Shown: positions 25,837-34,460, counted from the first letter of the stretch. The stretch: 64,000 nucleotides of DNA from RBG-13-68-16 sp041494245 (GCA_041494245.1 JBGQAK010000003.1:186001-250000), one strand, 5' to 3'. A program made the numbers and translations. The notes: generated by a model from the letters alone, not told the origin.

Positions 25837-28104
25837 ATGCGAACCACTGCGATCGTCGGTCTGGCGGCTTCGGCGCTCCTCGTCCTCGGCTCGGCCGCGG
25901 CCGAGGAGCCTGCGCTTTCGGGGTTTTCCAATCAGTCATCGCAGGTCGAGCGCGATTGGGAGGCGAAGTTCCGCGCCATCCCGGATCCGGTGAACCTTCG
26001 CGAGTACATGAAGCGGCTCTCGGCGCGCCCGCACAACGTCGGCTCGCCGTACGACAAGGAAAACGCCGAGTGGATGCTGGCGAAGTTCAAAGAGTGGGGG
26101 TTCGACGCGCACATCGAGACGTTCGACGTGCTCTTCCCGACGCCGAAGGAGCGCCGGGTCGAGATGATCGCCCCGACGAAGTTCGTCGCCAAGCTGCAGG
26201 AGCCTCCGCTCGCGGTCGATCCGACGTCCAACCAGCAGAAGGAGCAGCTCCCCACCTACAACGCCTACTCGGCCGACGGAGACGTGACGGGGCCGCTCGT
26301 CTACGTCAACTACGGCGTGCCTGACGACTACGACAGGCTCCAGCGGCTGGGTGTCTCGGTCAAGGGCGCGATCGTCATCGCGCGCTACGGCCACTCCTGG
26401 CGCGGCATCAAGCCGAAGGTCGCCGCCGAGCACGGTGCGATCGGGTGCCTGATCTACTCCGATCCGCGCGACGACGGCTACTTCGGGGGCAAGGCCTTCC
26501 CCGACGGCCCGTTCCGACCCGCCGACGGCGTCCAGCGCGGCAGCGTCATGGACACGTTCTACGTCGGCGATCCGCTGACGCCCGGCGTCGGCGCGACCAG
26601 GGACGCCAGGCGCCTGCCGCTCAAGGACGTCCAGGTCCTGACCAAGATCGCGGTGCTGCCGGTGTCGTACGCCGATGCGGAGCCGCTCCTGAAAGCGCTC
26701 GAAGGCCCGATGGCGCCCGAGGAGTGGCGGGGCGCCCTCCCGTTCCCGTACCACGTCGGCCCCGGTACTTCGAAGGTCCACCTCGTGGTGAGGTCGAACT
26801 GGGACATGAAGCCGCTCTACGACGTCGTTGCGAGGATCCCGGGCTCCACCTGCCCCGACGAGTGGGTGATCCGCGGCAACCACCACGACGCCTGGGTCAA
26901 CGGCGCCGAGGACCCGGTCTCCGGCCTGGCGGCGCTGCTCGAGGAGGCGCGCGCGTACGGCGAGCTCGCCAGGCAGGGTTGGAGGCCGAAGCGCACGATC
27001 ATCTACTGCGCGTGGGACGGCGAGGAGCCGGGGCTGCTCGGCTCGACCGAGTGGGCCGAGACGCACGCCGCCGAGCTGTCGAAGCACGCGGTGGCCTACC
27101 TCAACTCCGACTCGAACAGCCGCGGCTACCTCGAGATGAGCGGCTCCCATTCCCTCGAGAGCCTCTACAACGACGTGGCGCGCGACATCCCCGACCCTGA
27201 GTCGGGCGTGTCGGTGTGGAAGCGGCTGCAGCTCTATCGGATCGAGCACGCCAAGACAGCCGACGACCGCAAGGATCTCCGGCAGCGCAGGGATCTCCGT
27301 ATCGGCGCCCTGGGTTTCGGCTCGGACTACACCGCGTTTCTCGACCACATCGGGGTGCCGTGCCTCTCCCTCGGATTCGGCGGCGAGGACGAGGGCGGCA
27401 TCTACCACTCGATCTACGACGACTTCTACTGGTACACGCACTTCTCCGACACCACGTTCGTCTACGGCCGTGCGCTCGCGCAGACGACCGGCACGGCGGT
27501 CATGCGCCTGGCCGACGCCGAGCTGATCCCGTTCCGCTTCACCAACCTCGCGGAAACCGTGAACCGCTACGTCAGCGAGCTCAAGAAGCTCGCGGAAGAC
27601 TCACGCGACCAGGCACGCGAACGCAACCTGGAGCTCGAGGAGGGCGTCTTCCTGGCAACTTCCGACCCGCGCGCGCCGACCCTCGCGCCGCCCGCCGAGG
27701 AGGTACCGCCGCACCTCAACTTCGCGCCGCTCGAGAACGCCGCCGAGGCGCTCACGCGAGCCGCGGAGCGGTACGACAAGGCCGCCGCGAAGGCGCCCGC
27801 CGACGGGGGCGCCGCCCCCGCAGGCGAGCGCGTCAAGGCCGTGAACGCGACCTTGCTCGGCGTGGACCGCGCGATGCTCGACCCGGCGGGGCTCCCGCAG
27901 CGTCCGTGGTTCGAGAACATGCTCTACGCTCCGGGCATGTACACCGGCTACGGCGTCAAGACCGTGCCGATGGTGCGCGAGGCCATCGAGCTCAAGAAGT
28001 GGCAGCAGGCCGACGAAGGGATCGCCCGCACCGGCAAGGTGCTCGAGGGCGTGGCCGCCGTCATCGACAGGGCCGCCGCCGAGCTCGAGAGCGCCACGAA
28101 GTAG
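25837..28104 (+). CDS. Secreted M28B metallopeptidase, glutamate carboxypeptidase II-like
   Basis: 755 residues. Signal peptide to about residue 22. A protease-associated domain is inserted near residues 140-290 (VSVKGAIVIARYGHSWRGIK, GAIGCLIYSDPRDDG). The M28 catalytic domain holds the two-zinc site: GNHHDAWVNGAEDPVSG (His, bridging Asp), CAWDGEEPGLLGSTEW (catalytic Glu and ligand Glu), LNSDSNSRG (Asp) and GGIYHSIYDDF (final His). The C-terminal helical dimerisation domain matches the transferrin-receptor/PSMA layout. It would trim C-terminal residues from peptides outside the cytoplasm. GGGAGG lies upstream. Confidence 0.93.
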   Translation: MRTTAIVGLAASALLVLGSAAAEEPALSGFSNQSSQVERDWEAKFRAIPDPVNLREYMKRLSARPHNVGSPYDKENAEWMLAKFKEWGFDAHIETFDVLFPTPKERRVEMIAPTKFVAKLQEPPLAVDPTSNQQKEQLPTYNAYSADGDVTGPLVYVNYGVPDDYDRLQRLGVSVKGAIVIARYGHSWRGIKPKVAAEHGAIGCLIYSDPRDDGYFGGKAFPDGPFRPADGVQRGSVMDTFYVGDPLTPGVGATRDARRLPLKDVQVLTKIAVLPVSYADAEPLLKALEGPMAPEEWRGALPFPYHVGPGTSKVHLVVRSNWDMKPLYDVVARIPGSTCPDEWVIRGNHHDAWVNGAEDPVSGLAALLEEARAYGELARQGWRPKRTIIYCAWDGEEPGLLGSTEWAETHAAELSKHAVAYLNSDSNSRGYLEMSGSHSLESLYNDVARDIPDPESGVSVWKRLQLYRIEHAKTADDRKDLRQRRDLRIGALGFGSDYTAFLDHIGVPCLSLGFGGEDEGGIYHSIYDDFYWYTHFSDTTFVYGRALAQTTGTAVMRLADAELIPFRFTNLAETVNRYVSELKKLAEDSRDQARERNLELEEGVFLATSDPRAPTLAPPAEEVPPHLNFAPLENAAEALTRAAERYDKAAAKAPADGGAAPAGERVKAVNATLLGVDRAMLDPAGLPQRPWFENMLYAPGMYTGYGVKTVPMVREAIELKKWQQADEGIARTGKVLEGVAAVIDRAAAELESATK

Positions 28105-28551
28105 CTGTCCGCTCAGCCCGCTCGGTCGACCGCGCTCCAGGGGCCTTGGGGTCCTTCGCGAGGCTTTGCCTCGCTCAGGAGGACCGCGTTTTTCCCAGTC
28201 ATTGCCTGGAAAGTGCCGCCCCCCAAAGGGTCATACCGAGGAGTCCCGCCTGTGGCGGGACGGTCTCAGGGCAGGTTCCAATACCGCTGCGCTCCTCGGA
28301 AAGACGAATCGAGCAGCGGGCGGTCGCCGACTGGCCGTGCAGGGCCAAGCCCCCTCTTCCTCTGGGAGAGGGCCGGGGTGAGGGTCCATCCGGTCGCCCA
28401 CGCCGTGACGGCTGCCTCCTGCCGTCCCCTCGCCGTGACCTTCCCTCCCTGGTGGGGAGGTTGACAAGCGGTTCTCCCTAGGGCACTCTCTGTTGCAGAC
28501 GCGCAGTGCGAGAATCTAACCTGCAAGAAGGGTACGAAGGGAGAGACGAGG
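28105..28551. repeat. Intergenic region with degenerate palindromes
   Basis: 447 bases without a convincing gene. A CCCTCTTCCTCTGGGAGAGGG palindrome with the GGTGAGGGT tail lies at about 28350-28385, and a CCCTCCCTGGTGGGGAGG hairpin at about 28443-28461. It ends with the ribosome site of the SWIB gene (GGGAGAGACGAGG). Confidence 0.5.
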
Positions 28552-28887
28552 ATGCCAACGAAGAAAGCGAAAAAGAAGCCGGTAGCGAAGAAAGCAACAG
28601 CGAAGAAGGCAAAGCCGAAGAAGGCCCCTGCGAAGCGGAAGCCGAGTGCGGCGTTCATGAAGCCGATGACGCCGAGCGCGGCGCTCGCACCGGTGGTCGG
28701 ATGGACGCCGCTGCCGCGCACCGAGGTCACGAAGAAGCTGTGGGCCTACATCAAGAAGAACAAGCTGCAGGACGCCAAGAACAGGCGCATGATCAATGCC
28801 GACGCCAACCTGTTAGGCGTGTTCGGCGGCAAGAGACAGGTCTCGATGTTTGAGATGACCAAGCTGGTCAGCAAGCACCTGAAGTAA
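28552..28887 (+). CDS. SWIB/MDM2-domain protein with lysine-rich histone-like tail
   Basis: 111 residues. The first 32 residues are almost wholly Lys/Ala/Pro (KKAKKKPVAKKATAKKAK), like histone H1 tails. Residues about 35-110 are a SWIB domain: PLPRTEVTKKLWAYIKKNKL, NRRMINADANLLGVFGGK, MFEMTKLVSKHLK. Bacterial SWIB proteins of this type (also in Chlamydia) are thought to bind DNA or RNA and act in chromatin packing. It is followed by a strong terminator and appears monocistronic. Confidence 0.9.
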   Translation: MPTKKAKKKPVAKKATAKKAKPKKAPAKRKPSAAFMKPMTPSAALAPVVGWTPLPRTEVTKKLWAYIKKNKLQDAKNRRMINADANLLGVFGGKRQVSMFEMTKLVSKHLK

Positions 28888-28926
28888 CCTGCACCTTCGG
28901 GACGTTCTGTCCCGTCCGGATCGGTA

Positions 28927-28958
28927 CGAAAAGCCCGACCGTTGGGCCGGGCTTTTCG
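28927..28958 (+). terminator. Rho-independent terminator after the SWIB gene
   Basis: CGAAAAGCCCG (28927-28937) pairs perfectly with CGGGCTTTTCG (28948-28958), 11 bp with a 10-base loop; the A-run and T-run make it usable on both strands. Confidence 0.85.
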
Positions 28959-29030
28959 TGTCGCTGCCCCGATTCCGGCACCTGACCCGCCCTCCAATCA
29001 GATGTGGGGCCGGCGCGGCCCACTTGTTCG

Positions 29031-29471
29031 CTCCCTCTCCCGCGTGCGGGAGAGGGCCGGGGTGAGGGTGCAACCGGTGGCACAATCGTGCCGTGACCGA
29101 CGCCGCCAGAACCACCCGCGCCAGGACACTGCGTAAGACCATGACGGATGCCGAGCGCCGCCTGTGGAGCGTGCTCAGAAGCCGCGGTATCGGCGCGAAG
29201 TTCCGTCGTCAGGTTCCGATTGGGCCGTTCATAGTTGATTTTGCAGCGATCAAAGAGCGGATCGTGATCGAGGTCGACGGAGGCCAGCACGCCGAGAGCG
29301 AACGCGATCGAGGCCGCGATCGCGAATTGGAGTCCCAGGGTTTTCAGGTTTTGCGTTTCTGGAACACCGACGTGCTGGTCAACCTCGAGGGCGTGGCGAC
29401 CGTCATCCGTGGGGCGCTGTGCAAGCCCTCGCCCTAACCCTCTCCCCCTGGGAGAGGGGACCGAGATCGTC
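29031..29471 (+). repeat. Copy 1 of a 440-bp palindrome-bounded DUF559 unit
   Basis: Begins with the CTCCCTCTCCCGCGTGCGGG palindrome (29031 on), contains the DUF559 gene, and ends in the opposite-facing CCCTCTCCCCCTGGGAGAGGG palindrome. Nearly the same unit recurs at 31014-31454, offset 1983 bases, in the same orientation, bracketing the APC permease. Confidence 0.85.
29093..29437 (+). CDS. DUF559 (Vsr-like endonuclease fold) protein, copy 1
   Basis: 114 residues from a GTG. Typical DUF559 layout: MTDAERRLWSVLRSRGIGAKFRRQVPIGPFIVDF, then IVIEVDGGQHAE and GFQVLRFWNTDVL (written here in part). The E...D-VDFA, E-V-D-G-x-Q-H pattern is that of very-short-patch-repair-like restriction folds, so a nuclease is plausible; no activity is established for the family that I can cite. 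Flanked on both sides by the dispersed palindrome. Copy 2 at 31076 differs at about 18 of 345 positions by my hand alignment. Confidence 0.88.
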   Translation: MTDAARTTRARTLRKTMTDAERRLWSVLRSRGIGAKFRRQVPIGPFIVDFAAIKERIVIEVDGGQHAESERDRGRDRELESQGFQVLRFWNTDVLVNLEGVATVIRGALCKPSP

Positions 29472-29589
29472 CTGCTGCTGAGCCAGACTCCCTCTCCCGC
29501 ACGCGGGAGAGGGCCGAGGTGAGGGTTCCTCGGCCGCTGGGCGGCCGGGCGCGCACGGCGTGCGCGCCCCACACCGAACGGGCGACGCC

Positions 29590-31002
29590 GTGAGACACTA
29601 CCGCCGGGAACCAGCGGGTTTGACCGAGACACGATCCGAAAGCGCGCCGCAGCTCGTCCGCGGGCTGGGGGCCTGGGACGGAGCGCTGCTGACCATCGGC
29701 GCGATGGTCGGCACGGGGATCTTCATCACCACCGGCGACATCGCGAAGTCGCTGCCGTACCCGGGCCTGATCCTCCTCGTGTACCTGGTGGGCGGGCTGC
29801 TCACGCTCGCCGGCGCGCTGACCTACGCCGAGCTGGGCGCGATGTTCCCGCGCGCCGGTGGGATGTACCACTTCCTCCGCGAGGCCTACGGGCCGCTGTG
29901 GGGGTTCCTCTACGGCTGGACCTGCTTCCTGGTGATCATGTCGGGCGGGATCGCCGCCATCGCAGTCGGGTTCGCCGAGTACCTCGGCAGCTTCCTGCCG
30001 TTCTTCTCGACGCAGCACGTCCTGCTCGCGGTGCCGATCCTGCGCTGGACGTGGACGCTCTCGGGCGGCCAGGTGGCGGCCGCCGCGGCGATCGCGCTGC
30101 TGACCGCGATCAACTACGTCGGCCTGAAGGAAGGCACCTGGGTGCAGAACCTGCTGACCGTGCTGAAGGTCGGGGCGATCGTCGGGTTCGTCGCGCTCGG
30201 GCTCTTCGCGGTGCCCAGGGTGCATCCGGTGCTGCAGGCGATGCCGCCCTCGACGGGATTGCTCACCGCCTTCGGCGTGGGGATGATCGCCGCGCTGTGG
30301 AGCTACGACGGCTGGTACGGGCTCGCCCTCTCGGCCGGTGAGGTGCGCGACCCCGGGAAAAACCTGCTGCGCGGTCTCGCATGGGGGACCGTGGCGGTGA
30401 TCGCGATGTACATGCTGCTCAACGTCGTGTACCTGCGCGCGCTGCCGGTGGCTGCGATGGCGGCGACGCCACGCATCGGCGAGGACGCGGCCGCGGCGCT
30501 GTTCGGGGCGGGCGGGGCGCGCGTGCTGTCGTTCGTGGTGCTGGTGTCGGCGTTCGGGTGCCTGGCCGCGACGATCCTGTACGCCGCTCGCATCTACCTC
30601 CCGATGGCGCAGGACGGGCTCTTCTTCCGGGCCCTCGCCGAGGTGCACCCGCGCTTTCGGACGCCCGGCCGCTCGCTGCTTGCCCAGGGCGCGTGGTCGG
30701 TGCTGCTCGCGCTGTCGGGGACCTTCAGCGAGCTGTACACCTACGCGATCTTCGCGGTCGTGCTCTTCCAGGTCGGGACCGGCGCCGCGGTGTTCGTGCT
30801 GCGGCGCACCCGGCCGCAGCTGCCGCGCCCGTACCGGGTGTGGGGCTACCCCGTGGTGCCGGCGCTGTTCATCCTCGCCTCGGCGCTGCTGGTGGTCAAC
30901 ACGCTGGTGGAGAGGCCGGTCGCGTCGTTGTTGGGCCTCACCCTCGTTGCCCTCGGCCTGCCTGCCTACGCCTACTGGCGCCGGCGCTCGCAGCAGGCGT
31001 AG
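29590..31002 (+). CDS. APC-superfamily amino acid permease
   Basis: About 470 residues with 12 predicted membrane helices. The first helices carry the APC signature LLTIGAMVGTGIFITTGDIA and AGALTYAELGAMFPRAGGMYHFLREAYGP; later LWSYDGWYGLALSAGEVRDPGKNLLRGL is the conserved helix 6 region. It imports or exchanges amino acids across the inner membrane; the substrate cannot be told. The start is uncertain: frame-consistent GTG codons lie at 29560 and 29590 and a TTG at 29620; the first lies in a GCGCGCCCCAC repeat, so 29590 is chosen. The gene sits exactly between the two DUF559 units. Confidence 0.88.
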   Translation: MRHYRREPAGLTETRSESAPQLVRGLGAWDGALLTIGAMVGTGIFITTGDIAKSLPYPGLILLVYLVGGLLTLAGALTYAELGAMFPRAGGMYHFLREAYGPLWGFLYGWTCFLVIMSGGIAAIAVGFAEYLGSFLPFFSTQHVLLAVPILRWTWTLSGGQVAAAAAIALLTAINYVGLKEGTWVQNLLTVLKVGAIVGFVALGLFAVPRVHPVLQAMPPSTGLLTAFGVGMIAALWSYDGWYGLALSAGEVRDPGKNLLRGLAWGTVAVIAMYMLLNVVYLRALPVAAMAATPRIGEDAAAALFGAGGARVLSFVVLVSAFGCLAATILYAARIYLPMAQDGLFFRALAEVHPRFRTPGRSLLAQGAWSVLLALSGTFSELYTYAIFAVVLFQVGTGAAVFVLRRTRPQLPRPYRVWGYPVVPALFILASALLVVNTLVERPVASLLGLTLVALGLPAYAYWRRRSQQA

Positions 31003-31013
31003 GACAGGGCCAA

Positions 31014-31454
31014 CTCCCTCTCCCGCGTGCGGGAGAGGGCCGGGGTGAGGGTGCAACCGGTGGCACAATCGTGCCGTGACCGACGCCGCCAGAACCGCCC
31101 GCGCCCGGACACTGCGTAAGACCATGACGGATGCCGAGCGCCGCCTGTGGAGCGTGCTCAGAAGCCGCGGTATCGGCGCGAAGTTCCGTCGTCAGGTTTC
31201 GATTGGGCCGTTCATAGTTGATTTTGCAGCGATCAAAGAGCGGATCGTGATCGAGGTGGACGGAGGCCAGCACGCTGAGAGTGAGCGCGATCAAGGCCGC
31301 GATCGCGAATTGGAGTCCCAGGGTTTTCGGGTTTTGCGTTTCTGGAACACCGACGTGCTACGCAACCTTGAGGGCGTGGTCACCGTCATCCGTGGGGCGC
31401 TGTGCGCGCCCTCACCCTAACCCTCTCCCCCTGGGAGAGGGGAGCGAGATGGAG
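31014..31454 (+). repeat. Copy 2 of the palindrome-bounded DUF559 unit
   Basis: Starts 12 bases after the permease stop with the same palindrome and runs through the DUF559 gene to the inverted-facing palindrome; sequence matches copy 1 (29031-29471) at roughly 95 percent in the gene. Confidence 0.85.
31076..31420 (+). CDS. DUF559 (Vsr-like endonuclease fold) protein, copy 2
   Basis: 114 residues from a GTG, same family and motifs as the copy at 29093 (FIVDFAAIKERIVIEVDGGQ; FRVLRFWNTDVL). Differences are spread over the gene and several are synonymous, so the copies have diverged while both frames stayed open, which suggests that both are, or were recently, under selection. Its stop codon lies inside the downstream palindrome. 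Confidence 0.88.
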   Translation: MTDAARTARARTLRKTMTDAERRLWSVLRSRGIGAKFRRQVSIGPFIVDFAAIKERIVIEVDGGQHAESERDQGRDRELESQGFRVLRFWNTDVLRNLEGVVTVIRGALCAPSP

Positions 31455-31462
31455 GGCGGGGG

Positions 31463-31501
31463 CTCCCTCTCCCGCGTGCGGGAGAGGGCCGAGGTGAGGG
31501 T
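31463..31501. repeat. Dispersed palindrome (CCCTCTCCCGCG class)
   Basis: CTCCCTCTCCCGCGTGCGGG core with GGCCGAGGTGAGGGT tail; faces the same way as the copies at 29033 and 31014. Confidence 0.8.
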
Positions 31502-31546
31502 GTGCCCTGCGGGTGTGGCCATGCATCGCCCCACCTGATCTTTTCT

Positions 31547-31819
31547 CTACAGCTCCAGACGGTAGATCTCTTTGCGGTCGGCGATGCGGACGATCAGCAC
31601 GAGCACCACGTCGTCGTGCACCTGGTAAATGACGCGGTAGTCGCCGACCCGGAGCCGGTAGAAGACGTGCGCGCCCTTGCCCTGCAGCTTCTTGGCGCCG
31701 CTGGGCCGGGGATCTTCGGCAAGCGCCTCGATCGAGGTCGCCAGCCGCCGGCTCGCGGCCTTCGGCAGCTTCTTCAGATCGCGGAGCGCGGCCGGCTTGA
31801 ACTCAAGGCGGTACGCCAC
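31547..31819 (-). CDS. RelE/ParE-family toxin
   Basis: 90 residues, standard size. RelE-fold motifs: YRLEFKPAALRDLKKLPK, ASRRLATSIEALAEDPRP, VFYRLRVGDYRVIYQVHDD and VLVLIVRIADRKEIYR, with the basic C-terminal residues (R, K, Y) used by ribosome-dependent mRNA interferases. It lies 6 bases after the antitoxin stop in the same operon. Cleavage of translated mRNA is the family activity; RelE versus ParE cannot be separated with certainty here. Confidence 0.9.
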   Translation of the reverse strand: MAYRLEFKPAALRDLKKLPKAASRRLATSIEALAEDPRPSGAKKLQGKGAHVFYRLRVGDYRVIYQVHDDVVLVLIVRIADRKEIYRLEL

Positions 31820-31825
31820 GGTCGG

Positions 31826-32071
31826 CTACAGCCCCAGCCCCTTCTTGACCTTCGCCCAGGGGATGGAGCCCTTTTCCTTCAACGCTCTCTCCGCCGCAAG
31901 GACATCGATCCTGTCTTCGATGGCTTCGATGAGGTCGAGGTCGTCGGCGGGCACCAGCGCGACGAGTTTCTTGCCCCGGCGCGTCACAAAAACGCGCTCG
32001 CGACCGTAGTGGACACGGTTCACGAGCTCGGCGAGCTTTTCGCGGAGCGCGACACTGGTGACTTCGGTCAT
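31826..32071 (-). CDS. Phd/YefM-family antitoxin
   Basis: 81 residues. The N-terminal DNA-binding fold reads TSVALREKLAELVNRVHYGRERVFVTRRGKKLVALVPADDL, typical of Phd/YefM. The C-terminal part would wrap the toxin. First gene of the pair; it is expected to bind the palindrome over its own -10 box and give conditional autorepression with the toxin. Confidence 0.9.
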   Translation of the reverse strand: MTEVTSVALREKLAELVNRVHYGRERVFVTRRGKKLVALVPADDLDLIEAIEDRIDVLAAERALKEKGSIPWAKVKKGLGL

Positions 32072-32082
32072 TCAGTACCTCC

Positions 32083-32118
32083 TGTACGAAATGTACATTT
32101 CGCCATCTTGCTTGTCAA
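32083..32118 (-). promoter_or_regulatory. Toxin-antitoxin promoter with overlapping operator
   Basis: On the minus strand TTGACA (32113-32118) and TACATT (32090-32095) are spaced by exactly 17 bases. The -10 is embedded in TGTAC-GAAAT-GTACA (32083-32097), a perfect 5-5-5 inverted repeat that also adjoins the AGGAGG ribosome site. Confidence 0.75.
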
Positions 32119-32140
32119 ACCGGTGGGGCAGGGCGGGACA

Positions 32141-32279
32141 CCCTCTCCCGCGTGCGGGAGAGGGCCTGGGTGAGGGTCCCTGAGGTCATCGCTGCTGTGC
32201 GCCGGCATACGCGCCCGGCAGTCGCGCCCCACGGGTTTTCTCCCTCTCCCGCGTGCGGGAGAGGGCCTGGGTGAGGGTC
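32141..32279. repeat. Two dispersed palindromes with a GCGCCCCAC spacer
   Basis: CCCTCTCCCGCGTGCGGGAG cores at 32141 and 32242 with GGCCTGGGTGAGGGTC tails; 70 bases between contain CGCCGGCATACGCGCCCGGC and GCGCCCCACGGG. Confidence 0.8.
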
Positions 32280-32429
32280 AGGGACATGCCCGAAACACTC
32301 GCCGGGGCTTGACGCGGGACGTGGATTCTGTCCTTATGGACCGCCACACCGCAGATCGCACCGGTTGCGCACGTGCGAGGCCCGTTTCCCCCCGAGAGGG
32401 TCATTGGCCCGAATCAAAGGAGGCTTCAC

Positions 32430-33065
32430 ATGGCAAACAAGCTGCTGGCGGTACGGATCACCGGGCTCACCCTCGGGCCCAACGGACGGTCCGGCCGCCC
32501 GGACATCACCAACCGGTTCGTGTTCCAGCTCCTCCATCCCGTGACCCAGGACAAGAACCCCGCGGCTTCGTTCGCCGTCGGTTCGGGCGTCGGGCCCGTC
32601 GGGAAGGCGGACCTCGACGCCGCGCTCGCCGACTCCATCGTGTTCAAGGGCCAGCCCTTCTCACAGGCGTTCGACGAGGCGGTGCGGATCCGCATCCATC
32701 ACTTCCAGGATGTCCATCGCGACTGGCTTCAGATCGTCATCGGGAAGCTGTTTGAGCTCGTGCTCAAAGACCTCCTCGGCAAGGTGAGCCTCGTGACGAT
32801 CACGCTCCCCAAGCTCGTCGATCCGGGCCAGTCGCTCAAGCTCAGCGAGGAGACCTACTCCCAGAAGCTCGGCTACTTCGAGCTCGTGGTGGACCCGAAC
32901 AAGGTGAACGCCGCCGGGTCAAAGACAGGGTCCGTGAAACTCGTCGCCCAGGAGGACGTGATCGGCTTCGACCGTCTGGGCCCCTCGGGGCCGCCCAAGA
33001 GGATCAGCGTCGTCAAGCAGGGCCTGAAGACGGCGTCCATCGACCTGGAGATCAAGCTTTTGTGA
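32430..33065 (+). CDS. Conserved-looking cytoplasmic protein of unknown function
   Basis: 211 residues from ATG 32430, preceded by AAAGGAGG. No signal peptide or membrane segment. The sequence looks beta-rich at the start (LLAVRITGLTLGPNG, RPDITNRFVFQLL) and ends with VVKQGLKTASIDLEIKLL. I do not recognise the family. It stands alone between palindrome clusters, and its strong ribosome site and regular codon use argue that it is real. Confidence 0.7.
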   Translation: MANKLLAVRITGLTLGPNGRSGRPDITNRFVFQLLHPVTQDKNPAASFAVGSGVGPVGKADLDAALADSIVFKGQPFSQAFDEAVRIRIHHFQDVHRDWLQIVIGKLFELVLKDLLGKVSLVTITLPKLVDPGQSLKLSEETYSQKLGYFELVVDPNKVNAAGSKTGSVKLVAQEDVIGFDRLGPSGPPKRISVVKQGLKTASIDLEIKLL

Positions 33066-33874
33066 CCGCCCCTGGAGCTCGTCTCCCTCTCCCGCGTGCG
33101 GGAGAGGGCTAGGCAACGGTCTTTCTCCCTCTCCCGCACGCGGGAGAGGGCCGGGGTGAGGGTACCTGGAGTGCTCTGCGCCGCGCGCCGGTCGAGCATG
33201 CAAAGAGCCGCCGGCGGTTGCCGGCGGCTCAGTTGCGAAAGGCTGGCGGTCAAGCGTTCAGGCAGGACATCAAGGAAGGCATGCATCGTAGGGTTGTGTT
33301 TGGTGGGCCTCGTTGAATGGCTTGCAAGGTAGGTGCATGGCCGCCTCCGTCCTCTCGCTCCCTTCATCGACCTCACGGTCGCCGAAGGACTGTTGCATGC
33401 CCGAGACGAAAGCAAATCGCGTGCCAACCGAGTCACCTCGTGAAACCCCGCCGCAGCTGCGTCTTTGACGACCCGGCGCCGCCCGGGCTGTCTTCTCGTG
33501 ATGACACAACGTCTCCTGTGCGGCGATCCCGGCGTTCGTGTACCTTGGATCGTCGGCTGTGCGGACCAGTCGTCGAAGGGGGGCTTGCCCGCGCCACTCT
33601 TTCTCCCTCTCCTTCGGAGGAGGTCCGGTGTGAGCGTCCCCCGGTTATTCATGCCGTGCTGTCTATGTTCTGCCGCGCCCTCACCCTAACCCTCTCCCCC
33701 TGGGAGAGGGGACCGAGATGGCCGGCCGTGCAGCCTTTTTCTCCCTCTCCCGCGTGCGGGAGAGGGCCGGAGTGAGGGTCCATCTCGACCACACCCCTCT
33801 CGCAAAACTGAAACCCGTGTCATCATGAACCTCAACCATCATTCAGCCGCAACCCCTCGAAGGGAGGGAATGCC
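33066..33874. repeat. 809-base spacer with a cluster of dispersed palindromes and one strong hairpin
   Basis: Palindrome copies at 33083, 33124, 33599 (degenerate), 33678 (opposite facing) and 33741. GAGCCGCCGGC (33205-33215) and GCCGGCGGCTC (33220-33230) form an 11-bp perfect hairpin with a GGTT loop, without a U-tract. Short frames here have no support; I see no gene. Confidence 0.7.
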
Positions 33875-34327
33875 ATGTCACTCTGGCTAGCGCTTCTGAT
33901 CATTTTCCTCGCGGGTGCAGTCGGTGGCGTCGTCAACGCCCTGATCTCCGACAACGGGTTCATCCTTCCCCGGACTGAAGAGACGGGGGGAAACAGCATC
34001 CTTCGCCCCGGCTTCCTCGGGAACATCCTCATCGGTGGCGTCGCCGCGTGCGTATCCTGGGGGCTGTACGGGCCCTTTGCCGCGGTCTACATCGTCGGGG
34101 GCCCGACCTCTCAGGCAGGGAGCGGGGGAGCGGCGGTAGGCCTCTTGCTGTCTTCGCTCGTCGGTGCGGTGCTGGTGGGAGTCGGCGGCGCACGGTGGCT
34201 CACCAACGAGGCGGACAAAAAGCTCCTTCGCGCCTCGGGCGAAGCTGCAAACCCGAACAAGGACCTGGCAGCCAGGATGGCTACAGCGACACCAGCCGGC
34301 GCGCTGCGGTTGGCCATGACCAAGTAG
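33875..34327 (+). CDS. Small membrane protein of unknown function
   Basis: 150 residues, ATG with AGGGAGGG upstream. Hydrophobic segments at residues 3-23 (WLALLIIFLAGAVGGVVNAL), 47-80 and 85-107 (VGLLLSSLVGAVLVGVGGA) suggest three membrane spans and a soluble C-terminal tail rich in Ala (KDLAARMATATPAGALRLAM). Family not recognised. The tail sequence recurs as a broken copy at 39213-39308, so the gene has been duplicated in part. Confidence 0.7.
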   Translation: MSLWLALLIIFLAGAVGGVVNALISDNGFILPRTEETGGNSILRPGFLGNILIGGVAACVSWGLYGPFAAVYIVGGPTSQAGSGGAAVGLLLSSLVGAVLVGVGGARWLTNEADKKLLRASGEAANPNKDLAARMATATPAGALRLAMTK

Positions 34328-34373
34328 CCGGGGGTTGGTTACCGCAAAGGTGGCCGCCACCGCTCGAACCTAG

Positions 34374-34460
34374 CTCCCTCTCCCGCTTGCGGGAGAGGGC
34401 TGGGGTGAGGGTCCCTGGCGTCGTCGATGCTGTGCGCTGGCCGCTTGAAATGTAGCGGCC
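34374..34460. repeat. Palindrome of the CCCTCTCCCGC class followed by a GGCCGCT hairpin
   Basis: The dispersed palindrome at 34374-34412 is followed by GGCCGCT-N8-AGCGGCC (34439-34460), whose loop TGAAATGT recurs at 37424-37431 in a similar but degenerate hairpin. Confidence 0.65.

Noticed and set aside
33205..33230. Intrinsic terminator at the GAGCCGCCGGC hairpin
   Set aside because: The stem is perfect but neither strand has a T-run after it, and it is 140 bases past the nearest stop.
29000..34460. CRISPR array suggested by regularly recurring palindromes
   Set aside because: Spacing is irregular, copies face both ways, loops vary, genes lie between them and no cas gene is present.
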